Below, in pieces: positions 1-11,200 of a DNA stretch of 64,000 nucleotides. Position numbers and translations under genes: made by a program. Source of the stretch: Nemertoderma westbladi (lineage: Eukaryota > Xenacoelomorpha > Nemertodermatida > Nemertodermatidae); the NCBI GenBank assembly GCA_032718475.1, contig JAUCBJ010003135.1, forward strand, positions 1 to 64,000. Direction: 5' to 3'. Each line of letters begins with the position of its first letter. The first letter of the stretch is position 1. The notes below the pieces were generated by a model. It was not told the origin of the DNA. It searched no databases and saw nothing but the letters and a program-made list of their open reading frames with translations.

Positions 1-27
1 TGGGGGGGGGGGGGGGGGGGGGGGGGG
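1..27. repeat. Poly-G homopolymer tract at window edge
   Basis: An uninterrupted G run (one leading T) opens the window. It abuts the minus-strand LINE A reading frame directly, so that element's normal stop codon and 3' end are not visible. It could be a natural homopolymer or an assembly edge. Similar 13-22 base G or C runs recur elsewhere in the window. Confidence 0.85.
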
Positions 28-1467
28 AACACGGACAGTGGAAATGAGATCCTTCCAGGCTTCCAGATTCTCCATAGTTGTCGCAATTTCGTTTCTCCCA
101 AGTTCAGTATCCCTTTCAAGTTGATCTATATATGTTATGGCAGGTCGTCCACGACTACGCTTTCCATGAGTTGGTTGCCAGAAAAGTAGATCTGGTATGA
201 CCTCGTCTTTACTTCGCCAGCAGTGCCCACTGAATCTTAATCTGCGTTCACGGAGGGTGGTTGATACAGGTGGTATTGTACCATAAAGCTCGGCGTTTGT
301 CATGTGTTGTCTCCAGCTGATGTTTAGGGCTGCCCTTAGTAGTCTTGTGTAGCAACCATCAATTCGTTGTTCGAGTGATTTAGTCAGTGTCCAGGTCTCA
401 CCCCCGTATAAAAATACACTTTCCACTGTGGCTCGAAAGAACTTGGTCTTCAGGTGCCTGGAGAGATCTGATTTCCAGATGGTATCCATTTTTGATAGAG
501 CTACCCAAGCCTTTGCTTTCCTAACTTCTATGTCCTTTTTGCTACTCTCTATCCACGATCCAAGGTACTGGAAGTCATCGACCTTCCTTAGTTGATTATT
601 ATCAATGGTTGTCAAGTTTCCATCAACATTAAAGGTCATGAATTCGGTCTTGGTAGCATTTATATGCAATCCAACCTCCTTAGCAGCCCTCTCCACTTTA
701 TTTAGTAGAAGCTGTGCATCTGCTAGCGTATTAGAGAGCAGGGCGATGTCATCCGCAAAGTCGGTGTCTGTGATTGTAGTTGCCGGATATCTACTACTTC
801 TGCGTTCTTGAAGTGTGAATCCCAGATCTTCACCCTTTGTGGCCGTCCTCATTGCGTAATCCAGCACAATTACAAATAGTAATGGTGCTAATGTGTCACC
901 TTGCAGTACGCCAGCCAGGATTGAGAAAAACTCAGTTTCACCATCTGGTGAGAGTACCTGCGCTTCTGTGTCACAATATAACAATCCAATGCCAGCAACA
1001 ATTACTTCTGGTATTCCATAAGCTCTTAGGATTTCAAGCATTTTACCTCTATGGATGGAGTCGAATGCCTTCTTGAAGTCCACAAAAGTCATGACTGCGG
1101 GGAGATTCTTTGACTTAATTCCTTCAATCAGTCTCCGTAGTGCAAGTATCTGAGCTATTGTTGATCTACTTGGTCGAAATCCGTTTTGGCTCTTACGCAG
1201 TAGTTTCTCTATGTGAGGCCTAATCCTATATAGAATCATTTTATTGTATATTTTGGCAGCTACCACAAGCAGACAGATCCCACGATAGTTTGTTGGTATG
1301 CCGAGGTCTCCTTTCTTGGGGAGAGGCTTTAGTTGACCTTTAGTCCAAATTGGTGGTGGCTTTTCCCCTTTTAACATCCGGTTGCAAACATTCAATAATG
1401 GTCTATTTAGCACTCCGGTTTTCCATACCTCCGCTGGGATTTCATCTAATCCACTCGCTTTAGGGAT
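28..1467 (-). CDS. LINE family A reverse transcriptase, partial ORF
   Basis: A non-LTR retrotransposon reverse transcriptase, which would copy element RNA at a nicked target. The minus strand is free of stops from 1473 to the window edge (about 490 codons) with no internal Met requirement. In order it shows a finger/palm start (KASGLDEIP near 1450), YRGI near 1290, the first catalytic aspartate in FVDFKKAFDS (about 1055-1085), GVLQGDTLAPLLF (about 890-925), and the catalytic FADD box at 748-759. A LINE thumb/C-terminal region follows with FLYGGETWTL and a GHCW...LLFWQPTHGKRSRGRP motif near 100-240. The endonuclease and 5' end are missing: similarity stops at 1467, where a plus-strand LINE B fragment begins head to head. 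The absence of stops suggests a fairly young copy. The clade (RTE-like or related) cannot be fixed by eye. Confidence 0.85.
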
Positions 1468-1963
1468 TATGTTCTACGCATGTCCTTTGACCATCTCAAT
1501 AAAGATGGGGTGAAGGTAACATCCCCTACTTGCACAAGAAGTCGAGGAAATCCAGCAAAGTACCTTACTGATCTGGAATTTTGCTGATTACTTAGGGGTA
1601 CTGTCAGAATCACGAAGGGGAGCACAAAGGCTCCTCTGCTCATTGGAGCAGGTTGTTTCTAGTATTGGTCTTTTTGTAAACTCCAAGAAGACCAAAGTCA
1701 TGACAATGAACCAGACAGCCCTCAAGAAATGTCTGATAGTAAGGGCATAAGCTCTAAGGACGGATTGCTTGATCACGTGGATGACTCTGCTACTTGGGAT
1801 CATGGATACGAAAGTCAGGTGAAGACCTTCGGATACGTAAGGGGAAGGCATGGGCAGCGTTAAATAGTCTGTCCAGGATTTGGAAGTAACGGTAAGTTGG
1901 CATAAAACGGAAACCTTAAGGTTCGGTTATTTATGGCAATAGTAGTACCAGTACTCTTATATG
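1468..1963 (+). pseudogene. Old LINE B copy, fragment 1 of 3 (RT palm to thumb)
   Basis: This aligns base by base with the younger LINE B at 22690-23175. It starts at the DYVLRMS palm segment and runs through the catalytic aspartate region, the GLFIN segment and the VPVLLY segment, then stops abruptly at 1963. It carries many substitutions and small indels: the reading frame is broken and the active-site region is damaged. The element resumes at 16756 and again at 23619, so this is the first piece of one old copy split by later insertions. It ends with ATATG, which recurs at 16756-16760 as a likely target-site duplication. Confidence 0.8.
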
Positions 1964-2019
1964 TAAAACGCAGAGTAGAATATAAATTAGCATTGTTAAG
2001 TGCTAATTTAGTTAATTAA

Positions 2020-2208
2020 GCCTATAAGTTCCTCAATGGGTTAGGACCAAGTTTTCTAAACAAACTCCTAATCTCATATAGACCCTCACGTGATCTTCGT
2101 TCGAATAGTACTGGTCTTCTCGTGGTACCGCGATACCGTTTAGAATCTTATGGTAGACAAGCATTTTCCGTTGCGGCACCTACTCTCTGGAACTCTATCC
2201 CCAGTTAG
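2020..2208 (+). CDS. CR1/L2-like LINE RT, C-terminal remnant
   Basis: An open stretch follows a TAA at 2017 and ends at TAG 2206-2208. It reads as the last part of a LINE reverse transcriptase: KFLNGLGPSFLNKLL, then SRDLRSNSTGLLVVPRY, then GRQAFSVAAPTLWNSIPS. These are hallmark residues of the carboxyl end of CR1/L2-superfamily proteins. In a normal element the reading would continue through the Arg-Glu and Ser-Leu-Asp-Thr residues now found at 16545-16590. Here it terminates early because the first repeat junction has four C residues instead of five, which shifts the frame. This is a remnant and not a functional gene. Confidence 0.7.
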   Translation, partial: AYKFLNGLGPSFLNKLLISYRPSRDLRSNSTGLLVVPRYRLESYGRQAFSVAAPTLWNSIPS

Positions 2209-5200
2209 TTAGAGGGGCATCTACTGTCTGGTACTCTATCCCCCAGTTAGTTAGAGGGGCATCTACTTTATGGAACTCTATCCTCCAGTTAGTTAGAGAG
2301 GCATCTACTGTCTGGAACTCTATCCCCCAGTTAGTTAGAGAGGCACCTACTGTCTGAAACTCTATCCCCCAGTTAGTTAGAGGGGCATCTACTTTATGGA
2401 ACTCTATCCTCCAGTTAGTTAGAGAGGCACCTACTGCCTGGAACTCTATCCCCACCCCAGTTAGAGAGGAACCTACTGTCTGAAACTCTATCCCCCAGTT
2501 AGTTAGAGAGGCACCTACTGTCTGAAACTCTATCCCCCAGTTAGTTAGAGAGGCACCTACTGTCTGGAACTCTATCCCCCAGTTAGTTAGAGAGGCATCT
2601 ACTTTCTGGAACTCTATCCCCACCCCAGTTAGAGAGGCACCTACTGTCTGGAACTCTATCCCCCAGTTAGTTAGAGAGGCACCTACTGTCTGAAACTCTA
2701 TCCCCCAGTTAGTTAGAGAGGCACCTACTGTCTGGAACTCTATCGCCCAGTTAGTTAGAGAGGCATCTACTGTCTGGAACTCTATCCCCAGTTAGAGAGG
2801 CATCTACTGTCTGAAACTCTATCCCCCAGTTAGAGAGGCACCTACTGTCTGAAACTCTATCCCCCAGTTAGAGAGGCACCTACTGTCTGGAACTCTATCC
2901 TCCAGTTAGTTAGAGAGGCACCTACTGTCTGGAACTCTATCCCCAGTTAGTTAGAGAGGCACCTACTGTCTGGAACTCTATCCCCAGTTAGTTAGAGAGG
3001 AACCTACTGCCTGGAACTCTATCCCCCAGTTAGTTAGAGAGGAACCTACTGTCTGGAACTCGATCCCCCAGTTAGTTAGAGAGGCATCTACTGTATGGAA
3101 CTCTATCCACAGTTAGTTAGAGAGGCACCTACTGTCTGAAACTATATCCCCAGTTAGTTAGAGAGGAACCTTCTGTCTGAAACTCTATCCCCCAGATAGT
3201 TAGAGAGGCACCAAATGTCTGGAACTCTATCCTCCAGTTAGTTAGAGGGGCACCTGCTGTCTGGAACTCTATCCCCAGTTAGTTAGAGAGGCACCTACTG
3301 TCTGGAACTCTATCCCCAGTTAGTTAGAGAGGCACCTACTGTCTGGAACTCTATCCCCCAGATAGTTAGAGAGGCACCTACTGTCTGGAACTCTATCCCC
3401 CAGTTAGTTAGAGAGGCACCTACTGTCTGGAACTCTATCCCCCAGTTAGTTAGAGAGGCATCTACTGTCTGGAACTCTATCCCCAGTTAGTTAGAGAGGC
3501 ACCTACTGTCTGGAACTCTATCCCCCAGTTAGTTAGAGAGGCATCTACTGTCTGGAACTCTATCCCCCAGTTAGTTAGAGAGGCACCTACTGTCTGGAAC
3601 TCTATCCCCAGTTAGTTAGAGAGGCACCTACTGTCTGGAACTCTATCCCCCAGTTAGTTAGAGAGGCACCTACTGTCTGGAACTCTATCCCCAGTTAGTT
3701 AGAGAGGCACCTACTGTCTGGAACTCTATCCCCCAGTTAGTTAGAGAGGCACCTACTGTCTGGAACTCTATCCCCAGTCAGTTAGAGAGGCACCTACTGT
3801 CTGGAACTCTATCCCCAGTTAGTTAGAGAGGCACCTACTGTCTGGAACTCTATCCCCCAGTTAGTTAGAGAGGCACCTACTGTCTGGAACTCTATCCCCC
3901 AGTTAGTTAGAGAGGCACCTACTGTCTGGAACTCTATCCCCCAGTTAGTTAGAGAGGCACCTACTGTCTGGAACTCTATCCCCCAGTTAGTTAGAGAGGC
4001 ACCTACTGTCTGGAACTCTATCCCCCAGTTAGTTAGAGAGGCACCTACTGTCTGGAACTCTATCCCCCAGTTAGTTAGAGAGGCACCTACTGTCTGGAAC
4101 TCTATCCCCCAGTTAGTTAGAGAGGCATCTACTGTCTGGAACTCTATCCCCAGTTAGTTAGAGAGGCACCTACTGTCTGAAACTCTATCCCCCAGTTAGT
4201 TAGAGAGGCATCTACTGTCTGGAACTCTATCCCCAGTTAGTTAGAGAGGCACCTACTGTCTGAAACTCTATCCCCCAGTTAGTTAGAGAGGCACCTACTG
4301 TCTGGAACTCTATCCCCAGTTAGTTAGAGAGGCACCTACTGTCTGAAACTCTATCCCCCAGTTAGTTAGAGAGGCACCTACTGTCTGGAACTCTATCCCC
4401 AGTTAGTTAGAGAGGCACCTACTGTCTGGAACTCTATCCCCAGTTAGTTAGAGAGGCACCTACTGTCTGGAACTCTATCCCCAGTTAGTTAGAGAGGCAC
4501 CTACTGTCTGGAACTCTATCCCCAGTTAGTTAGAGAGGCACCTACTGTCTGAAACTCTATCCCCCAGTTAGTTAGAGAGGCACCTACTGTCTGGAACTCT
4601 ATCCCCCAGTTAGTTAGAGAGGCACCTACTGTCTGAAACTCTATCCCCCAGTTAGTTAGAGAGGCATCTACTGTCTGGAACTCTATCCCGCAGTTAGTTA
4701 GAGAGGCATCTACTGTCTGGAACTCTATCCCCAGTTAGTTAGAGAGGCACCTACTGTCTGAAACTCTATCCCCCAGTTAGTTAGAGAGGCATCTACTGTC
4801 TGGAACTCTATCCCCCAGTTAGTTAGAGAGGCATCTACTGCCTGGAACTCTATCCCCAGTTAGTTAGAGAGGAACCTACTGTCTGGAACTCTATCCCCCA
4901 GTTAGTTAGAGGGGCATCTACTGTCTGGAACTCTATCCCCCAGTTAGTTAGAGAGGCATCTACTGCCTGGAACTCTATTCCCAGTTAGTTAGAGAGGAAC
5001 CTACTGCCTGGAACTCTATCCCCCAGTTAGTTAGAGAGGCATCTACTGTCTGGAACTCTATCCCCCAGTTAGTTAGAGAGGCATCTACTGTCTGGAACTC
5101 TATCCCCCAGTTAGTTAGAGAGGCACCTACTGTCTGAAACTCTATCCCCCAGTTAGTTAGAGGGGCATCTACTGTCTGGAACTCTATCCCCCAGTTAGTT

Positions 5201-8200
5201 AGAGAGGCACCTACTGTCTGGAACTCTATCCTCCAGTTAGTTAGAGAGGCATCTACTGTCTGGAACTCTATCCCCCAGTTAGTTAGAGAGGCACCTACTG
5301 TCTGGAACTCTATCCCCCAGTTAGTTAGAGAGGCATCTACTTTCTGGAACTCTATCCCCCAGTTAGTTAGAGAGGCACCTACTGTCTGGAACTCTATCCC
5401 CCAGTTAGTTAGAGAGGCACCTACTGTCTGGAACTCTATCCCCCAGTTAGTTAGAGAGGCACCTACTGTATGGAACTCTATCCACAGTTAGTTAGAGAGG
5501 CACCTGCTGTCTGGAACTCTATCCCTCAGTTAGTTAGAGAGGCACCTACTGTCTGGAACTCTATCCCCCAGTTAGTTAGAGAGGCACCTTCTGTCTGGAA
5601 CTCTATCCCTCAGTTAGTTAGAGAGGCACCTACTGTCTGGAACTCTATCCCCCAGTTAGTTAGAGAGGCACCTACTGTATGGAACTCGATCCCCCAGTTA
5701 GTTAGAGAGGAACCTACTGTCTGGAACTCTATCCCCAGTTAGTTAGAGAGGCATCTACTGTCTGGAACTCTATCCCCAGTTAGTTAGAGAGGCACCTGCT
5801 GTCTGGAACTCTATCCCCAGTTAGTTAGAGAGGCACCTGCTGTCTGGAACTCTATCCCCCAGTTAGTTAGAGAGGCACCTTCTGTCTGGAACTCTATCCC
5901 CAGTTAGTTAGAGAGGCACCTACTGTATGGAACTCTATCCCCCAGTTAGTTAGAGAGGCATCTACTTTATGGAACTCTATCCCCCAGTTAGTTAGAGAGG
6001 CACCTACTGTCTGGAACTCTATCCCCAGTTAGTTAGAGAGGAACCTACTGTCTGGAACTCGATCCCCCAGTTAGTTAGAGAGGCACCTACTGTCTGGAAC
6101 TCTATCCCCAGTTAGTTAGAGAGGCACCTACTGTCTGGAACTCTATCCCCAGTTAGTTAGAGAGGCACCTACTGTCTGGAACTCTATCCCCAGTTAGTTA
6201 GAGAGGCACCTACTGTCTGGAACTCTATCCCCAGTTAGTTAGAGAGGCACCTACTGTCTGGAACTCTATCCCCAGTTAGTTAGAGAGGCACCTACTGTCT
6301 GGAACTCTATCCCCAGTTAGTTAGAGAGGCACCTACTGTCTGGAACTCTATCCCCAGTTAGTTAGAGAGGAACCTACTGCCTGGAACTCTATCGCCCAGT
6401 TAATTAGAGAGGAACCTACTGTCTGGAACTCGATCCCCCAGTTAGTTAGAGAGGAACCTACTGTCTGGAACTCTATCCCCAGTTAGTTAGAGAGGCACCT
6501 ACTGTCTGGAACTCGATCCCCCAGTTAGTTAGAGAGGCACCTACTGTCTGGAACTCTATCCCCAGTTAGTTAGAGAGGCACCTACTGTCTGGAACTCTAT
6601 CCCCAGTTAGTTAGAGAGGCACCTACTGTCTGGAACTCTATCCCCAGTTAGTTAGAGAGGCACCTACTGTCTGGAACTCTATCCCCAGTTAGTTAGAGAG
6701 GCACCTACTTTATGGAACTCTATCCTCCAGTTAGTTAGAGAGGCACCTACTGTCTGGAACTCTATCCCCAGTTAGTTAGAGAGGCACCTACTGTCTGGAA
6801 CTCTATCCCCAGTTAGTTAGAGAGGAACCTACTGCCTGGAACTCTATCGCCCAGTTAGTTAGAGAGGAACCTACTGTCTGGAACTCGATCCCCCAGTTAG
6901 TTAGAGAGGAACCTACTGTCTGGAACTCTATCCCCAGTTAGTTAGAGAGGAACCTACTGCCTGGAACTCTATCGCCCAGTTAGTTAGAGAGGAACCTACT
7001 GTCTGGAACTCGATCCCCCAGTTAGTTAGAGAGGCACCTACTGTCTGGAACTCTATCCCCAGTTAGTTAGAGAGGCACCTACTGTCTGGAACTCTATCCC
7101 CAGTTAGTTAGAGAGGAACCTACTGCCTGGAACTCTATCGCCCAGTTAGTTAGAGAGGAACCTACTGTCTGGAACTCGATCCCCCAGTTAGTTAGAGAGG
7201 AACCTACTGCCTGGAACTCTATCGCCCAGTTAGTTAGAGAGGAACCTACTGCCTGGAACTCTATCCCCAGTTAGTTAGAGAGGAACCTACTGTCTGGAAC
7301 TCTATCCCCAGTTAGAGAGGCACCTACTGTCTGGAACTCTATCCCCCAGTTAGTTAGAGAGGCATCTACTGTCTGGAACTCGATCCCCAGTTAGTTAGAG
7401 AGGCACCTACTGTCTGGAACTCGATCCCCCAGTTAGTTAGAGAGGCACCTACTGTATGGAACTCGATCCCCCAGTTAGTTAGAGAGGAACCTACTGTCTG
7501 GAACTCTATCCCCAGTTAGTTAGAGAGGAACCTTCTGTCTGGAACTCTATCCCCAGTTAGTTAGAGAGGAACCTACTGTCTGGAACTCTATCCCCAGTTA
7601 GTTAGAGAGGAACCTACTGTCTGGAACTCTATCCCCAGTTAGTTAGAGAGGAACCTTCTGTCTGGAACTCTATCCCCAGTTAGTTAGAGAGGCATCTACT
7701 GTCTGGAACTCTATCCCCAGTTAGTTAGAGAGGCACCTTCTGTCTGGAACTCTATCCCTCAGTTAGTTAGAGAGGAACCTACTGTCTGGAACTCTATCGC
7801 CCAGTTAGTTAGAGAGGAACCTACTGCCTGGAACTCTATCCCCAGTTAGTTAGAGAGGAACCTACTGTCTGGAACTCTATCCCCAGTTAGAGAGGCACCT
7901 ACTGTCTGGAACTCTATCCCCCAGTTAGTTAGAGAGGAACCTTCTGTCTGGAACTCTATCCCCAGTTAGTTAGAGAGGAACCTTCTGTCTGGAACTCTAT
8001 CCCCAGTTAGTTAGAGAGGAACCTACTGTCTGGAACTCTATCCCCAGTTAGTTAGAGAGGAACCTACTGTCTGGAACTCTATCCCCAGTTAGTTAGAGAG
8101 GAACCTACTGCCTGGAACTCTATCGCCCAGTTAGTTAGAGAGGAACCTACTGCCTGGAACTCTATCCCCAGTTAGTTAGAGAGGAACCTACTGCCTGGAA

Positions 8201-11200
8201 CTCTATCGCCCAGTTAGTTAGAGAGGAACCTACTGCCTGGAACTCTATCCCCAGTTAGTTAGAGAGGAACCTACTGTCTGGAACTCTATCCCCAGTTAGA
8301 GAGGCACCTACTGTCTGGAACTCTATCCCCCAGTTAGTTAGAGAGGCACCTACTGTCTGGAACTCGATCCCCCAGTTAGTTAGAGAGGCACCTACTGTAT
8401 GGAACTCGATCCCCCAGTTAGTTAGAGAGGAACCTACTGTCTGGAACTCTATCCCCAGTTAGTTAGAGAGGAACCTTCTGTCTGGAACTCTATCCCCAGT
8501 TAGTTAGAGAGGAACCTACTGTCTGGAACTCTATCCCCAGTTAGTTAGAGAGGAACCTACTGTCTGGAACTCTATCCCCAGTTAGTTAGAGAGGAACCTT
8601 CTGTCTGGAACTCTATCCCCAGTTAGTTAGAGAGGCATCTACTGTCTGGAACTCTATCCCCAGTTAGTTAGAGAGGCACCTTCTGTCTGGAACTCTATCC
8701 CTCAGTTAGTTAGAGAGGAACCTACTGTCTGGAACTCTATCGCCCAGTTAGTTAGAGAGGAACCTACTGCCTGGAACTCTATCCCCAGTTAGTTAGAGAG
8801 GAACCTACTGTCTGGAACTCTATCCCCAGTTAGAGAGGCACCTACTGTCTGGAACTCTATCCCCCAGTTAGTTAGAGAGGAACCTTCTGTCTGGAACTCT
8901 ATCCCCAGTTAGTTAGAGAGGAACCTTCTGTCTGGAACTCTATCCCCAGTTAGTTAGAGAGGAACCTACTGTCTGGAACTCTATCCCCAGTTAGTTAGAG
9001 AGGAACCTACTGTCTGGAACTCTATCCCCAGTTAGTTAGAGAGGAACCTTCTGTCTGGAACTCTATCCCCAGTTAGTTAGAGAGGCATCTACTGTCTGGA
9101 ACTCTATCCCCAGTTAGTTAGAGAGGCACCTTCTGTCTGGAACTCTATCCCTCAGTTAGTTAGAGAGGAACCTACTGTCTGGAACTCTATCGCCCAGTTA
9201 GTTAGAGAGGAACCTACTGCCTGGAACTCTATCCCCAGTTAGTTAGAGAGGAACCTACTGTCTGGAACTCTATCCCCAGTTAGAGAGGCACCTACTGTCT
9301 GGAACTCTATCCCCCAGTTAGTTAGAGAGGCACCTACTGTCTGGAACTCTATCCCCAGTTAGTTAGAGAGGCATCTACTGTCTGGAACTCTATCCCCAGT
9401 TAGTTAGAGAGGCACCTACTGTCTGGAACTCTATCCCCAGTTAGTTAGAGAGGCATCTACTGTCTGGAACTCTATCCCCAGTTAGTTAGAGAGGCACCTT
9501 CTGTCTGGAACTCTATCCCCCAGTTAGTTAGAGAGGGACCTACTGCCTGGAACTCTTATCCCCAGTTAGTTAGAGAGGCACCTACTGTATGGAACTCTAT
9601 CCCCCAGTTAGTTAGAGAGGGACCTACTGTATGGAACTCTATCCCCCAGTTAGTTAGAGAGGGACCTACTGTATGGAACTCTATCCCCCAGTTAGTTAGA
9701 GAGGCACCTACTGTATGGAACTCTATCCCCCAGTTAGTTAGAGAGGGACCTACTGCCTGGAACTCTTATCCCCAGTTAGTTAGAGAGGCACCTACTGTCT
9801 GGAACTCTATCCCCAGTTAGTTAGAGAGGAACCTACTGCCTGGAACTCTATCGCCCAGTTAGTTAGAGAGGCATCTACTGTCTGGAACTCGATCCCCCAG
9901 TTAGTTAGAGAGGAACCTACTGTCTGGAACTCTATCGCCCAGTTAGTTAGAGAGGAACCTACTGTCTGGAACTCGATCCCCCAGTTAGTTAGAGAGGCAC
10001 CTACTGTCTGGAACTCTATCCCCCAGTTAGTTAGAGAGGCACCTACTGTCTGGAACTCTATCCCCCAGTTAGTTAGAGAGGCACCTACTGTCTGGAACTC
10101 GATCCCCCAGTTAGTTAGAGAGGCATCTACTGTCTGGAACTCTATCCCCCAGTTAGTTAGAGGGGCATCTACTGTCTGGAACTCTATCCCCCAGTTAGTT
10201 AGAGAGGCATCTACTGTCTGGAACTCTATCCCCCAGTTAGTTAGAGAGGCACCTACTGTCTGGAACTCTATCCCCAGTTAGTTAGAGAGGCACCTACTGC
10301 CTGGAACTCTATCCCCCAGTTAGTTAGAGAGGCACCTACTGTCTGGAACTCTATCCCCAGTTAGAGAGGAACCTACTGTCTGGAACTCGATCCCCCAGTT
10401 AGTTAGAGAGGCACCTACTGTATGGAACTCTATCCCCAGTTAGTTAGAGAGGCATCTACTGTCTGGAACTCTATCCCCCAGTTAGTTAGAGAGGCATCTA
10501 CTGTCTGGAACTCTATCCCCCAGTTAGTTAGAGAGGCACCTACTGTCTGAAACTCTATCCCCCAGTTAGTTAGAGGGGCATCTACTGTCTGGAACTCTAT
10601 CCCCCAGTTAGTTAGAGAGGCACCTACTGTCTGGAACTCTATCCTCCAGTTAGTTAGAGAGGCATCTACTGTCTGGAACTCTATCCCCCAGTTAGTTAGA
10701 GAGGCACCTACTGTCTGGAACTCTATCCCCCAGTTAGTTAGAGAGGCATCTACTTTCTGGAACTCTATCCCCCAGTTAGTTAGAGAGGCACCTACTGTCT
10801 GGAACTCTATCCCCAGTTAGTTAGAGAGGCACCTGCTGTCTGGAACTCTATCCCCAGTTAGTTAGAGAGGCACCTGCTGTCTGGAACTCTATCCCCCAGT
10901 TAGTTAGAGAGGCACCTTCTGTCTGGAACTCTATCCCTCAGTTAGTTAGAGAGGAACCTACTGTCTGGAACTCGATCCCCAGTTAGTTAGAGAGGCACCT
11001 ACTGTCTGAAACTCTATCCCCCAGTTAGTTAGAGAGGCACCTACTGTCTGGAACTCTATCCCCAGTTAGTTAGAGAGGCACCTGCTGTCTGGAACTCTAT
11101 CCCCAGTTAGTTAGAGAGGCACCTGCTGTCTGGAACTCTATCCCCCAGTTAGTTAGAGAGGCACCTTCTGTCTGGAACTCTATCCCCAGTTAGTTAGAGA

